Source of the DNA: Streptomyces sp. NWU339
GTDB lineage: Bacteria > Actinomycetota > Actinomycetes > Streptomycetales > Streptomycetaceae
Length of the DNA: 64,000 nt
Reading direction: 5' to 3'
Assembly: GCF_003143855.1 (NCBI RefSeq)
Contig: NZ_QFRK01000031.1
Location: 16,065-80,064 of the forward strand
Shown here: positions 54,912 to 62,702 of the stretch, in pieces
How positions within the stretch are numbered: position 1 is the stretch's first letter
Layout of the letters: the number at the start of each line of letters is the position of its first letter
The notes under the pieces: generated by a model
What the model saw: only the letters and a program-made list of their open reading frames with translations
Told to the model about the DNA's origin: nothing
Database searches by the model: none
Program-made: the position numbers and the translations under genes

Positions 54912-55454
54912 CCGGCAGGCGGGCAGGTTCCGCTCGCCGGCCTGGCCGAGGGCGTCGGCCATGGAGCGGGGCGGCACCCCGCAGGTGCACCGCACGAAGA
55001 CGTTGGCGGCTTCGCCCGTGGTGCCGGACTCGGTCGGGCTGAGGGTGTTCCCCTCGCAGTCGGACGCGCCGCGGTGGACGAAGTAGACCCAGGGGAAGTC
55101 GTCCATGTGCCCGGCCGGGCAAGCGACGAGGAAGCGGGCGGGCAGCGCGGTGGGCTGGCCCTTGCCGGCGCCGCCGCAGTTGACGTGGACGTATTTGGTC
55201 TTCTCGGGCCGGTAGGGGTTCGGCCGGAGCTGGAAGAGACCGCCCGACGCGGGGGCCGGCCGTCCGATGATGTAGTGGTCCAGCGGGTTCCCCGCCAGTT
55301 CCTCCGGCTCGTCCCCGGTGGGTCCCAGGAGGTCGCGCACGACCAGCTCGGCGAGCCGGTCGCGCAGTTGCTGCGGAGTGGGCGCGGACAGCACCGCCCC
55401 ACCGGAGGAGGGGCCGGGCTCGGGGTCCGGGCCGGCGAGAGGTTGCTGGGTCAC
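54876..55454 (-). pseudogene. DISARM-like drmA/drmB fusion remnant
   Basis: 192-aa frame from GTG 55454, with TAATCT 5 bases upstream (possible leaderless start). Residues about 30-70 (LAELVVRDLLGPTGDEPEEL and a YIIG block) resemble the N-terminus of DrmA helicases. Residues about 85-175 (RFLVACPAGHMDDFPWVYF, then a VRCTCG zinc-type block) resemble the middle of DrmB (DUF1998). The join is in frame and the reading ends in the broken PH-gene copy. Neither helicase nor DUF1998 core is complete, so it cannot work as DISARM. Assignment is by recalled family patterns. Confidence 0.55.
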
Positions 55455-55698
55455 GGGCCAGATTAGGGGCGGTCACCGACAACGGGTACGCACTTCCGTG
55501 CGGAACCCGATCAGCCGCCTCGCCCGGCGGTGGTTCCACGCCGTCCGACGTATGGGGGCTGGACGCTCTTCCGATCTTCAGGCTCGGTCCGCCACAACGA
55601 CCGAAAGGTGACTGTCTCCGCTTCGCAGCATGGTGAAGGATCTTCCCGACCCATCCAAAAGCGAACTCAGGTTCGATACTTGCATCAGGGGGAAGATC
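55455..55698. other. Divergent promoter region of the I36-like gene
   Basis: About 240 bp between the DISARM-like remnant and the secreted inhibitor-like gene. No gene was recognised. Confidence 0.4.
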
Positions 55699-56316
55699 AT
55701 GCCCAGGCCTCACAGATGGTTAGCGGCAGTCGGCATCATGGGTTTCGCCCTCATGCCGACGGCCGAGGCGCAGGCCGCCTCGGCGTCGGACACCCTCCAG
55801 CAGGAGATCAATCAGGTCCTCGACGCCACTGAAGGCGGCGTTCAGATCAGCCGGAACGAGATCGCCTGGAATGACGGTGACGTCATCATGGCCTTCCCGA
55901 TGCCGGGCGAGGCCACGGCCCCGGCCAGCAGTCCTGCGGCGCAAAGGCTTCAGGCCGAGGTGGCGGGCCTGCCCGGCACTCCGGCCGAAGAACCAACAGT
56001 AGGCCTGGCAGCTTCGGACAACTGCCCGACTCAAGTCTTCGGTAATGACTGGTACTGCTTCTACCAGAATCGGGACTTCGGGGGTCGCAGGCTGCAGTGG
56101 AACGAGAAGCACGACCCGACTGCGGTGAGGTTTTCCGACTACGGCTTCGCCAATCAGACATCATCTTGGTCGAATAAGGGCGCAAAGACGATCACGGTGT
56201 TCGATGGGTGTAAGTCGGGTTTCAGTCCCACCCTCTGGACAGAGGCTGCGCACAGCCGGTCTTCCTACGTCGGAAACTCGAAGAACGACAAGGCGGATTG
56301 CTTCCGGGCCTCTTGA
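55699..56316 (+). CDS. Secreted peptidase inhibitor I36-like (beta-gamma-crystallin fold) protein
   Basis: 205 aa. ATG 55699 has GGGGAAG upstream. A signal peptide of about 28 residues ends at EAQAASA. An acidic pro-like region follows (about 30-125), then a C-terminal domain of about 80 residues with YCFYQNRDFGGRRLQW, SSWSNKGAKTITVFDG and four Cys, as in Streptomyces metalloproteinase inhibitor-like (family I36) and crystallin-type proteins. It is probably exported and processed. Target protease unknown. Confidence 0.75.
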   Translation: MPRPHRWLAAVGIMGFALMPTAEAQAASASDTLQQEINQVLDATEGGVQISRNEIAWNDGDVIMAFPMPGEATAPASSPAAQRLQAEVAGLPGTPAEEPTVGLAASDNCPTQVFGNDWYCFYQNRDFGGRRLQWNEKHDPTAVRFSDYGFANQTSSWSNKGAKTITVFDGCKSGFSPTLWTEAAHSRSSYVGNSKNDKADCFRAS

Positions 56317-56322
56317 CGTGCG

Positions 56323-56355
56323 GCGGTGGGGGGCGCAGCAGTGCGCCCCCACCGC
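56323..56355. terminator. Hairpin terminator between convergent genes
   Basis: Stem GCGGTGGGGGGCGCA/TGCGCCCCCACCGC with one bulged G and a GCAG loop. Serves the inhibitor-like gene and the anti-sigma-like gene. Confidence 0.7.
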
Positions 56356-56359
56356 ATTG

Positions 56360-57343
56360 CTAACCTTTGAGGTAAGTGCAGTAAGAGATCACGGCGGGAG
56401 TTTCAACGTTCAGCTTCCCCGCAGAGCCCGTCAGCTCTTCTTCATAGGACAAGAGCTTTCCGGAGTTTTGGTCAAACACCATGCTGTACTGGGTCGCGAG
56501 ACCACTGTAGGTGGAATTCACGGAGAACGCGGCACCGCTCCGGCCTGCACGGTCGATCACCGTTCCGCGGTACCTGATTCCGTTTGCGCTCTTGAGTTCA
56601 CGAAGAATCGCAGCACGTTGTTCGGGAGAGAAGGTGTGGTCCAAGTAGGCGTCATGGATCCGACTGAACATTTCACCTGGACCGAAGCTGCCCGAAGCCG
56701 CGGCCAGCCACTTGCGCATACCTGCCGCGTCTTGCGGCGGAGGTTGTTCACCGGTAGCAGGGCCGGAGCTGCCTGAGTAGCGCTCTGGTTCACTTCCGAC
56801 TGCGCCGGCGGCCTCCCAGGCTTGACGCTGATCTTCGGAAGAGAACTGCGGAGGGCGGGTCCGGACCTTCCACTTACGGGATCCGTCCGCTGCCACCCAG
56901 GTCTCGCGACGTTCGGGAATCACCGCTGAAGTGACCCGGGTGCCGTCGATGGTGGTCGCGAGAGACCAACTGTCCTGTACGAATCGGTTGGTTGTGTCAG
57001 CCCTGGAATCATCAGGGAGCTTCGCCGTATGTTTCGCGATTCTTTCCAGGACTTCAGCCGCTGTCACATCACTGTTCCGATACTCCAGTGGTGCGGGAGT
57101 GACGGCATAAGCAGGCTGGTCAGCCGTTCCGAGCATGTTGGTGGCAACCAGACCCAGCGCTCCGGCTGTCACGGCGGCGGCAGCGGCAAGCACCCACCTC
57201 CGCGCCGGTCGACGCGATCGATCACTTCCGGCGTCCTGGGCGCGTCCCGAGGAGAGGATGTGCTGGAGAGCGACTTCATCGGGCTCGTCGGTCGACCCCG
57301 CCGCGGGGTCCAGGGCCTGGAGGGCTCTGTCCATGTCACGCAT
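56360..57343 (-). CDS. CU044_5270-type membrane protein, probable anti-sigma partner
   Basis: 327 aa with ATG 57343, which overlaps the sigma stop as ATGCGTGA; ATG 57334 or 57358 are alternatives. A cytoplasmic N-terminus of about 55 residues (QALDPAAGSTDEPDEVAL) precedes one membrane helix (RRWVLAAAAAVTAGALGLVA) and an extracytoplasmic domain of about 240 residues. This architecture, directly behind an ECF sigma gene, is recalled as the CU044_5270 family. It is thought to hold the sigma factor at the membrane until an outside signal. No zinc-finger anti-sigma motif was seen. Confidence 0.75.
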   Translation of the reverse strand: MRDMDRALQALDPAAGSTDEPDEVALQHILSSGRAQDAGSDRSRRPARRWVLAAAAAVTAGALGLVATNMLGTADQPAYAVTPAPLEYRNSDVTAAEVLERIAKHTAKLPDDSRADTTNRFVQDSWSLATTIDGTRVTSAVIPERRETWVAADGSRKWKVRTRPPQFSSEDQRQAWEAAGAVGSEPERYSGSSGPATGEQPPPQDAAGMRKWLAAASGSFGPGEMFSRIHDAYLDHTFSPEQRAAILRELKSANGIRYRGTVIDRAGRSGAAFSVNSTYSGLATQYSMVFDQNSGKLLSYEEELTGSAGKLNVETPAVISYCTYLKG

Positions 57344-57905
57344 CTCCTCTGCTCCCATTCCGTACGGCCGCATCGCGGTGCAGAACCGAGAAACGCGACG
57401 AGACATCTGCGGATGCGGCCTCCAGATTGAGTCTGAGGCGCTTCCGAGCGCGGTGCAGACGGACATGGAAGCTGGCAACAGTGCACTCCAGCGCCTTGGC
57501 GGCCTGAGTAGCGGAAAGTCCCTCCCAGGCAGTCAGACGCAACGCCTCCTGGTCCGTTTCGCTCAGGGAGTCGAACGCTGCTGCCAAGGCGGCACTCTCC
57601 ACCACACTGTCGGCATGGTCACCAACCGTCTGACGCGGCTGGGCTGCTAAAGCTCGGACGAGACCGAGCCGACGCTCATCCGACCGGTAGGTGCTGGAGA
57701 GCGTATGCCGCGCCACCCCGTACAACCAGGGCAACTCGGCGTTCCCGGGCATCGTCTCGAACCGGCGCCATGCAACGAGGAAGACTTCGGACACCACGTC
57801 GACCACCTGGTCGGGCGAGATCCGGCGGCGTACGTAGGCAGCAACAGCTGCATAGTGCTGCCGGTACAGCCGGGTGAACCGCTGTTCGTCAGTCCCAGTA
57901 TCCAC
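57336..57905 (-). CDS. ECF sigma factor (SigE family-like)
   Basis: 189 aa. GTG 57905 has GGTGGAGG upstream. Region 2 (about residues 10-75; FTRLYRQHYAAVAAYVRRRI, VVDVVSEVFLVAWRRF) and region 4 (about 118-170; LSETDQEALRLTAWEGLSAT, then the recognition helix) are both complete. It directs RNA polymerase to a small regulon, probably including its own operon and perhaps the secreted inhibitor-like gene. Overlap with the next gene indicates coupled synthesis with its regulator. Confidence 0.9.
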   Translation of the reverse strand: MDTGTDEQRFTRLYRQHYAAVAAYVRRRISPDQVVDVVSEVFLVAWRRFETMPGNAELPWLYGVARHTLSSTYRSDERRLGLVRALAAQPRQTVGDHADSVVESAALAAAFDSLSETDQEALRLTAWEGLSATQAAKALECTVASFHVRLHRARKRLRLNLEAASADVSSRFSVLHRDAAVRNGSRGDA

Positions 57906-57945
57906 ATCGCCTCCACCCCTGCTTATGTCCGGCCCGAGCCCCTTC

Positions 57946-58542
57946 TTACAGTCCGAGGCGAATCCGTGGCCGGGCCCTGACGCCCTCGGCCGCGCAGAGA
58001 GCCCCTGCCGGGCCGTTGCGGGCGGCGGCACGGCAGGACGAGCGGGCCTGGAGTCCGAGCGGCAGCGATGTCTGTTCGGCGGCCGGTCCGAGGTACGTGC
58101 ACTCCGTGGACCGTGCGATGCCCATGGAGTCCAGCTGCTGGCGGAAGCGGACCCGGAAATGGGCGTTGTCACCGAGACCGGGACGCATGCGCAGCAGTTC
58201 CTCGGGCTCGTCGAAACGGACGTTGTAGGCGGGTGCGTTCTCGGCCGTGCCCGTCTTCACCTTCACGAGGCCGCTCTCCCGCAGCTCCGTGATGCGACCG
58301 GAGAAGATGATCTCCTGATCGCGTTCCTTGGTCTCCCGGAGCTGCAGTTCTTCGTCGAGGCGGGCGCGCGGGGCGTACTCCTGTGCCGCTGCCAGCCGAC
58401 TCGCGCGATGCTCTGCCTCGATCTCCTCGTCATCCCGGTTTTCGGTGTCCAGCCGGTCGAGGAGACGTGCGGCGCGCTCGGTCTCGCCGGGGTCGTCTCG
58501 AAGGAGTGCGCGCCTGCGCTCGCGCCAGCTGTCGCCGGTCAC
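57946..58542 (-). CDS. Hypothetical protein, charged helical N-terminus
   Basis: 198 aa. GTG 58542 has GGAGG 7 bases upstream, which decides the start. The first ~85 residues are rich in Arg, Glu, Asp and Leu and likely form a coiled coil (RAARLLDRLDTENRDDEEIE). Residues about 90-160 look folded (ITELRESGLVKV, YNVRFDEPEELLRM), and a Cys/Arg-rich tail follows. No family recognised. It ends 41 bp before the sigma factor gene, but an operon is uncertain. Confidence 0.6.
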   Translation of the reverse strand: MTGDSWRERRRALLRDDPGETERAARLLDRLDTENRDDEEIEAEHRASRLAAAQEYAPRARLDEELQLRETKERDQEIIFSGRITELRESGLVKVKTGTAENAPAYNVRFDEPEELLRMRPGLGDNAHFRVRFRQQLDSMGIARSTECTYLGPAAEQTSLPLGLQARSSCRAAARNGPAGALCAAEGVRARPRIRLGL

Positions 58543-58672
58543 AGTCGTACCTCCAGGTATCCGCGTGCTGGGGACGCACTTTCTTCGGACGGTGGGCGGC
58601 CCTTCCCGTCGGGCTGTCCGATGACGCGCATCCCCGGCAGGCAACGCGGGGAGTTCCCTCCGGCAGCCGTGA

Positions 58673-59017
58673 CTACTCGTCTTCGAAGACGTCTTCGGCC
58701 GTCGGGGCCGTGACGGCACGGCGGTGCCAGTGGCGCGGGATCTCGGAGTCGCCACAGCCGGTGATGCGCTCCCGGACCGCTTCGGAGACGTCGATGCCGC
58801 GCACTTCCAGGACGTCCTCGGCAGCGCGGCGCGCCTCGCCCTCGGCTCGGCCCTCCTCGCGGATTTCCTCGGAGAGGGGCGACTTGTAAAAGGAGAGGTC
58901 CACGGCCACCAGTTTCCTCCACAGGTGTGCGGCCGGGTGCTTGCCCAGGCCTTGTGCGACGAGTTCGATGATCGGGTCGGCGATGCTCTGCGGTGTGTCC
59001 CGCAGAGCGGTCGTCAT
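58673..59017 (-). CDS. Short C-terminal-only member of an Rpn-like Streptomyces family
   Basis: 114 aa, starting 5 bp after the toxin stop with no clear RBS. VAQGLGKHPAAHLWRKLVAV, SFYKSPLSEEIREEGRAEGE and the AEDVLEVRGIDVSEAVRERI helix are the end part of a family whose full members, as recalled, start with a PD-(D/E)XK nuclease-like domain. That domain is missing. Related to the fragment at 54152. It is probably a relic, though translation coupled to the toxin gene is possible. Confidence 0.5.
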   Translation of the reverse strand: MTTALRDTPQSIADPIIELVAQGLGKHPAAHLWRKLVAVDLSFYKSPLSEEIREEGRAEGEARRAAEDVLEVRGIDVSEAVRERITGCGDSEIPRHWHRRAVTAPTAEDVFEDE

Positions 59018-59022
59018 TGATT

Positions 59023-59280
59023 TCAGTACCCCAGGTAGGTGATCTGGACGATGTAGACACGTTCGCTGCGTACGACGACCTGGTATCTGAACATGCCGCC
59101 GGGGACGATGACGTCGCCCCCCTTCGGGTCGATGCCCTCGTGGGCCCGGCCGTGAATGTGGACGGCTTCGGCGGCTCTGACCAGCTCGTCCGCCTTCCTC
59201 TTCACACCGGCGAGGAAGTCGGCGGGTGCGGTGCGGGCGGTTTCCTCCGCACCGAAGGCGTACTCCCACTTCCAGCTCAA
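59023..59280 (-). CDS. RelE/ParE-like toxin
   Basis: 85 aa. TTG 59280 overlaps the antitoxin stop as TTGA and gives the usual toxin length. Short basic protein with two N-terminal helices (DFLAGVKRKADELVRAAEAV) and a C-terminal sheet (MFRYQVVVRSERVYIVQITY), as in the RelE/ParE fold. Such toxins cleave mRNA at the ribosome or inhibit gyrase; which one is not clear here. Coupled to the gene before it. Confidence 0.6.
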   Translation of the reverse strand: MSWKWEYAFGAEETARTAPADFLAGVKRKADELVRAAEAVHIHGRAHEGIDPKGGDVIVPGGMFRYQVVVRSERVYIVQITYLGY

Positions 59281-59624
59281 CCGCGCACTGCTTCCATGGC
59301 TTCGTCCAGGACGGCGCTCAGCTCCCGCAGAGCCTCCTCGGCGATGGCGGAATTCTCGTGCTCCAGCCTGCTCTGTGCCTGCGCGAAGCGGGAGGCCAGA
59401 GCAGGGCGTCGGGCGATCTCGATGTCTCGGGCCCAAGTGAGGACCCAGCTCCGCACGGGGCTCAGGGACTGCCACTCCACGGCTTTGGTGAAGGCGTCGT
59501 CCTTTGTGGCCTGCATCTCGTCCAGGCGCCCCGGATCGACCACGGCGAGAGCAGTGCGCAGGGCGTCAGGAGTCTGCTCGGGACGTGGGATCAGCTCGTG
59601 TCCGTGATCGGCCTGAGTACTCAT
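59277..59624 (-). CDS. DUF6247-like antitoxin
   Basis: 115 aa. ATG 59624 has GGAGG 5 bases upstream. Helical protein with PDALRTALAVVDPGRLDEMQ, then WVLTWARDIEIARRPALASR. This pattern is recalled from DUF6247 proteins that precede ParE/RelE-like genes in actinobacteria. It overlaps the toxin gene by 4 bp, the standard antitoxin-first order. No separate DNA-binding motif was identified. Confidence 0.6.
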   Translation of the reverse strand: MSTQADHGHELIPRPEQTPDALRTALAVVDPGRLDEMQATKDDAFTKAVEWQSLSPVRSWVLTWARDIEIARRPALASRFAQAQSRLEHENSAIAEEALRELSAVLDEAMEAVRG

Positions 59625-59713
59625 GGTGTCCTCCACAGGGTGCCCTGGCCAGGGTATCCGGGCGGGGCCGCGGAGGAGCCGGACCGGGAACCGGGCAGGC
59701 CGCGAGCGGCCTG

Positions 59714-60334
59714 TCACGGTCGGCCCTGCTCAACGAGGGACGGCTCGTCGGTTCCGGTGTCGGGGACACCGGAACCGACACCCGCCGAGGCGCAGCCCTG
59801 GCAGTGGTGGGGGTCGGGGCCGCGGTAGGCGTGGTCGCACGTGTCGCAGTTGCGCAGGGGGTACCGGACGGGCGGGGGCGGTTCGGGGGCGCGGAACGGT
59901 GGGAGGGGCGGCAGTTTGACCGTCAGGCGGTGGGCCAGGAAGGCGGCGGGCCGGACCAGGGGCTCCAGGGGCAGGCCGTCGGCCAGGGCCTTGCGTACGG
60001 CGGTGGGGCTGAGGTCCCGTTCCAGCCGGGCGGCGACGCCGGGGGCGAGGTGCTCGGCGTCGGGGGCGGGCCGGCTGGGGCGCGGGAGATCGTCACCGCG
60101 GGTACCCGTGACCTCGATGCGGAGGGTCGCGCCGCGGTCCAGGAGCGCGAGGCGGAAGTCGCGCCCGGCGAGCCGGCCGTGGGTGGCCGCGTTCGCGGCG
60201 AGTTCGGCGACGAGGTGTTCGGCGGCCTCGCTGACGCGGTGGGGCAGGTCCCGGTCGCGCACCCGGTCGCGCATCCAGTCCGTGGCGAGCAGCCGGGCGA
60301 GGCGGGCACCGCGGGGCGTGGGTGACAGGAGCAC
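59714..60334 (-). pseudogene. Chimera: HATPase N-terminus joined to C-terminus of an HTH/zinc protein
   Basis: 206-aa frame from GTG 60334, RBS weak. Residues 1-95 match the first half of RsbW-like ATP-binding proteins (TPRGARLARLLA, AAEHLVAELAANAATHG). They stop where the SGRGLLLV block should come. Residues from about 96 match the end of a Streptomyces HTH-type protein (LERDLSPTAVRKALADGLP, then a CxxC...CxxC zinc ribbon). Neither half is complete. An internal deletion fused two genes in frame. It may be expressed but should lack kinase activity. Confidence 0.6.
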
Positions 60335-60349
60335 GGGCTGCCGATCCGC

Positions 60350-60590
60350 CGTCGCCCCGCTCTCCGGGGGCTCGGGTCAGCGGGCCACGAACTGGGTGAG
60401 GATGGCCTGGACCTCGTAGATGTCGACGCCCTTGGTGAAGGTCTTCTCCACCGGGGCCGGGGTGCCCGAGATCCAGATCTTCAGCTCGGCGTCGAGGTCG
60501 AAGTGGCCGGCGGTCTCGACGGCGAAGTGGGTGATGCTGCGGTACGGGATCGAGTGGTACTCGGTCTTCTTGCCGGTGATGCCCTGCTTG
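60350..60590. repeat. 241-bp direct repeat, copy 2
   Basis: Identical partner of 54589-54829. This copy belongs to the intact PH-domain gene. Confidence 0.92.
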
Positions 60591-60742
60591 TCGATCATGA
60601 TCAGCCGGCGGTCGGTGAAGAGGATGGTGTCGCGGATCAGCAGGTAGGCGGCGTGCACCTGCTCGCCGTGGCCCAGGAGACGGGCGTAGTCCTGCTGTGC
60701 CGACGCCGGGTCGATGCTGTGTGCGTTGCCGAACAGTGCCAT
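60377..60742 (-). CDS. Bacterial PH-domain protein (YvbH/bPH type)
   Basis: 121 aa from ATG 60742. One bacterial pleckstrin-homology domain: LIRDTILFTDRRLIMIDKQG, then SIPYRSITHFAVET and the C-terminal helix GVDIYEVQAILTQFVAR. Function unknown; such proteins are soluble oligomers. Intact copy of the broken gene at 54616. Next to metG, so probably the original locus. Confidence 0.85.
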   Translation of the reverse strand: MALFGNAHSIDPASAQQDYARLLGHGEQVHAAYLLIRDTILFTDRRLIMIDKQGITGKKTEYHSIPYRSITHFAVETAGHFDLDAELKIWISGTPAPVEKTFTKGVDIYEVQAILTQFVAR

Positions 60743-60789
60743 GAGTGCTCCCCCTGCGTGACGTGGTCGTACCGCGACGCTAACGGACG

Positions 60790-60827
60790 CGTCAGGGCCC
60801 GGGAACCTTTGTTCCCGGGCCCTGACG
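60790..60827. terminator. 17-bp perfect terminator after metG
   Basis: Arms 60790-60806 and 60811-60827 pair perfectly with loop CTTT, 18 bp beyond the metG stop on the minus strand. Confidence 0.9.
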
Positions 60828-60844
60828 TCGGTGGTGCGCGGTCG

Positions 60845-62572
60845 TTACGCGGGCTCCGGCTCGCCGCCGAAGCGCTCCTTGTACGCCTCCAGGTCGTCGT
60901 CCGTCAGCTTGGCGAAGAGGACCGGCGGGACGGTGAAGGGGGTGCCGGCGGGGACCGACGTGAGAGCGCGGGCCTCCTCGGCGGTGACCCAGGACGCCGT
61001 GTCGTCGGCGAGGGAGAACGTCTGGCGCATCGCCGCCGCCGCCGTCGGGATGAGCGGCTCCGACACCACCGCGTACAGGCGGATCAGGTTCATCGCCGTG
61101 CGCAGGGTGAGGGCGGCGGCGTCCTTGTCGGTCTTGATCTCCAGCCAGGGGGCCTTCTCCTCCAGGTAGGAGTTGCCCGCGGACCACAGGGCGCGCAGCG
61201 CGGCCGCCGCCTTGCGGAACTGCTTCGCCTCCATCTGGGACTCGTACTCCGCGAGGAGCCCCGCGATCTCCTCACCGAGCCGGGTCTCCGCCTCGCCGGG
61301 CTCGCCGCCCGCCGGGACCTCCTCGCCGAAGCGCTTCTTCGAGAAGGACAGGACACGGTTGACGAAGTTGCCGAGGGTGTCGGCCAGGTCCTTGTTCACC
61401 GTGGCGGTGAAGTGCTCCCAGGTGAAGGACGAGTCGTCCGACTCGGGCGCGTTGGCGATGAGGAAGTACCGCCAGTAGTCGGCCGGGAGGACGTCCAGCG
61501 CCTGGTCGGTGAAGACGCCCCGCTTCTGGGAGGTGGAGAACTTGCCGCCGTAGTACGTCAGCCAGTTGAAGGCCTTGACGTAGTCGACCTTCTTCCACGG
61601 CTCGCGGACTCCCAGCTGGGTGGCCGGGAACATCACCGTGTGGAAGGGGACGTTGTCCTTCGCCATGAACTCCGTGTAACGGACGGTGTCGTCCGCCTCG
61701 TACCACCAGGACTTCCAGTCCCGCGTCTCGCCCTCGGGCGCGGAGTCCGCCCACTCCTTCGTCGCGGCGATGTACTCGATCGGGGCGTCGAACCAGACGT
61801 AGAAGACCTTGCCCTCGGCCGCCAGCTCCGGCCAGGTGTCGGCCGGCACCGGGACGCCCCAGTCCAGGTCGCGGGTGATCGAACGGTCGTGCAGGCCCTC
61901 GGTCAGCCACTTGCGGGCGATGGAGGCCGCCAGATGGGGCCACTCCTCCTCGTGCCGGGCGACCCACTCCTCGACCTCGTGCTGGAGCTTCGACTGGAGG
62001 AGGAAGAGGTGCTTGGTCTCGCGGACCTCCAGGTCCGTGGAGCCGGAGATCGCCGAACGCGGGTCGAGCAGGTCGGTCGGGTCCAGTACGCGCGTGCAGT
62101 TCTCGCACTGGTCGCCGCGGGCCTTGTCGTAGCCGCAGTGGGGGCAGGTGCCCTCCACGTAGCGGTCCGGGAGGAAGCGGCCGTCGGCCGGGCTGTAGAC
62201 CTGCCGGATCGAGCGCTCCTCGATGAAACCGTTCTCGTTCAGACGGCGGGCGAAGTGCTGGGTGATCTCGACGTTCTGCGGCGACGAACTGCGGCCGAAG
62301 TGGTCGAAGGCGAGGTTGAAGCCGTCGTAGACCGCCTTCTGCGCGTCGTGTGCCTGTGCGCAGAACGTGTCGACCGGGAGGCCCTGCTCCTTCGCCGCCA
62401 GTTCGGCGGGGGTGCCGTGCTCGTCGGTCGCGCAGATGTACAGGACCTCGTGGCCGCGCTGGCGCATGTAACGGGAGTAGACGTCTGCCGGGAGCATGGA
62501 CCCCACCATGTTGCCCAGGTGCTTGATCCCGTTGATGTACGGAAGGGCGCTGGTGATGAGGTGTCGAGCCAT
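60845..62572 (-). CDS. metG: Methionyl-tRNA synthetase
   Basis: 575 aa. ATG 62572 (MARHLITSALPYING) is the usual start; a longer frame adds 13 odd residues. Class I signatures are variant: HIGH is KHLGN and KMSKS is KFSTSQ, both recalled as normal for Streptomyces MetG. A zinc knuckle CPHC...CENC lies near residue 140. WYVWFD-type stacking and the anticodon helix bundle (about 400-560) are complete. Charges initiator and elongator tRNA-Met. Confidence 0.96.
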   Translation of the reverse strand: MARHLITSALPYINGIKHLGNMVGSMLPADVYSRYMRQRGHEVLYICATDEHGTPAELAAKEQGLPVDTFCAQAHDAQKAVYDGFNLAFDHFGRSSSPQNVEITQHFARRLNENGFIEERSIRQVYSPADGRFLPDRYVEGTCPHCGYDKARGDQCENCTRVLDPTDLLDPRSAISGSTDLEVRETKHLFLLQSKLQHEVEEWVARHEEEWPHLAASIARKWLTEGLHDRSITRDLDWGVPVPADTWPELAAEGKVFYVWFDAPIEYIAATKEWADSAPEGETRDWKSWWYEADDTVRYTEFMAKDNVPFHTVMFPATQLGVREPWKKVDYVKAFNWLTYYGGKFSTSQKRGVFTDQALDVLPADYWRYFLIANAPESDDSSFTWEHFTATVNKDLADTLGNFVNRVLSFSKKRFGEEVPAGGEPGEAETRLGEEIAGLLAEYESQMEAKQFRKAAAALRALWSAGNSYLEEKAPWLEIKTDKDAAALTLRTAMNLIRLYAVVSEPLIPTAAAAMRQTFSLADDTASWVTAEEARALTSVPAGTPFTVPPVLFAKLTDDDLEAYKERFGGEPEPA

Positions 62573-62630
62573 CGGTGGCTGCTCCCAGGTCGAAACGTAC
62601 GGAACCTTCAAATCGTAGCCGACACGGGTG

Positions 62631-62672
62631 CGCCGCCCGCTTCTCGTTCTACGTGCTGAGAAGCGGGCGGCG
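62631..62672 (-). terminator. Hairpin terminator between vWA gene and metG
   Basis: 15-bp perfect stem CGCCGCCCGCTTCTC/GAGAAGCGGGCGGCG with a 12-nt loop, just past the vWA stop. Confidence 0.8.
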
Positions 62673-62702
62673 CGGGACGTGCTGGGGGTGCTCCCCGTGG
62701 GA

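Noticed and set aside
60503..62659. Long open frame opposite metG
   Set aside because: Antisense to a fully conserved synthetase; no family features.
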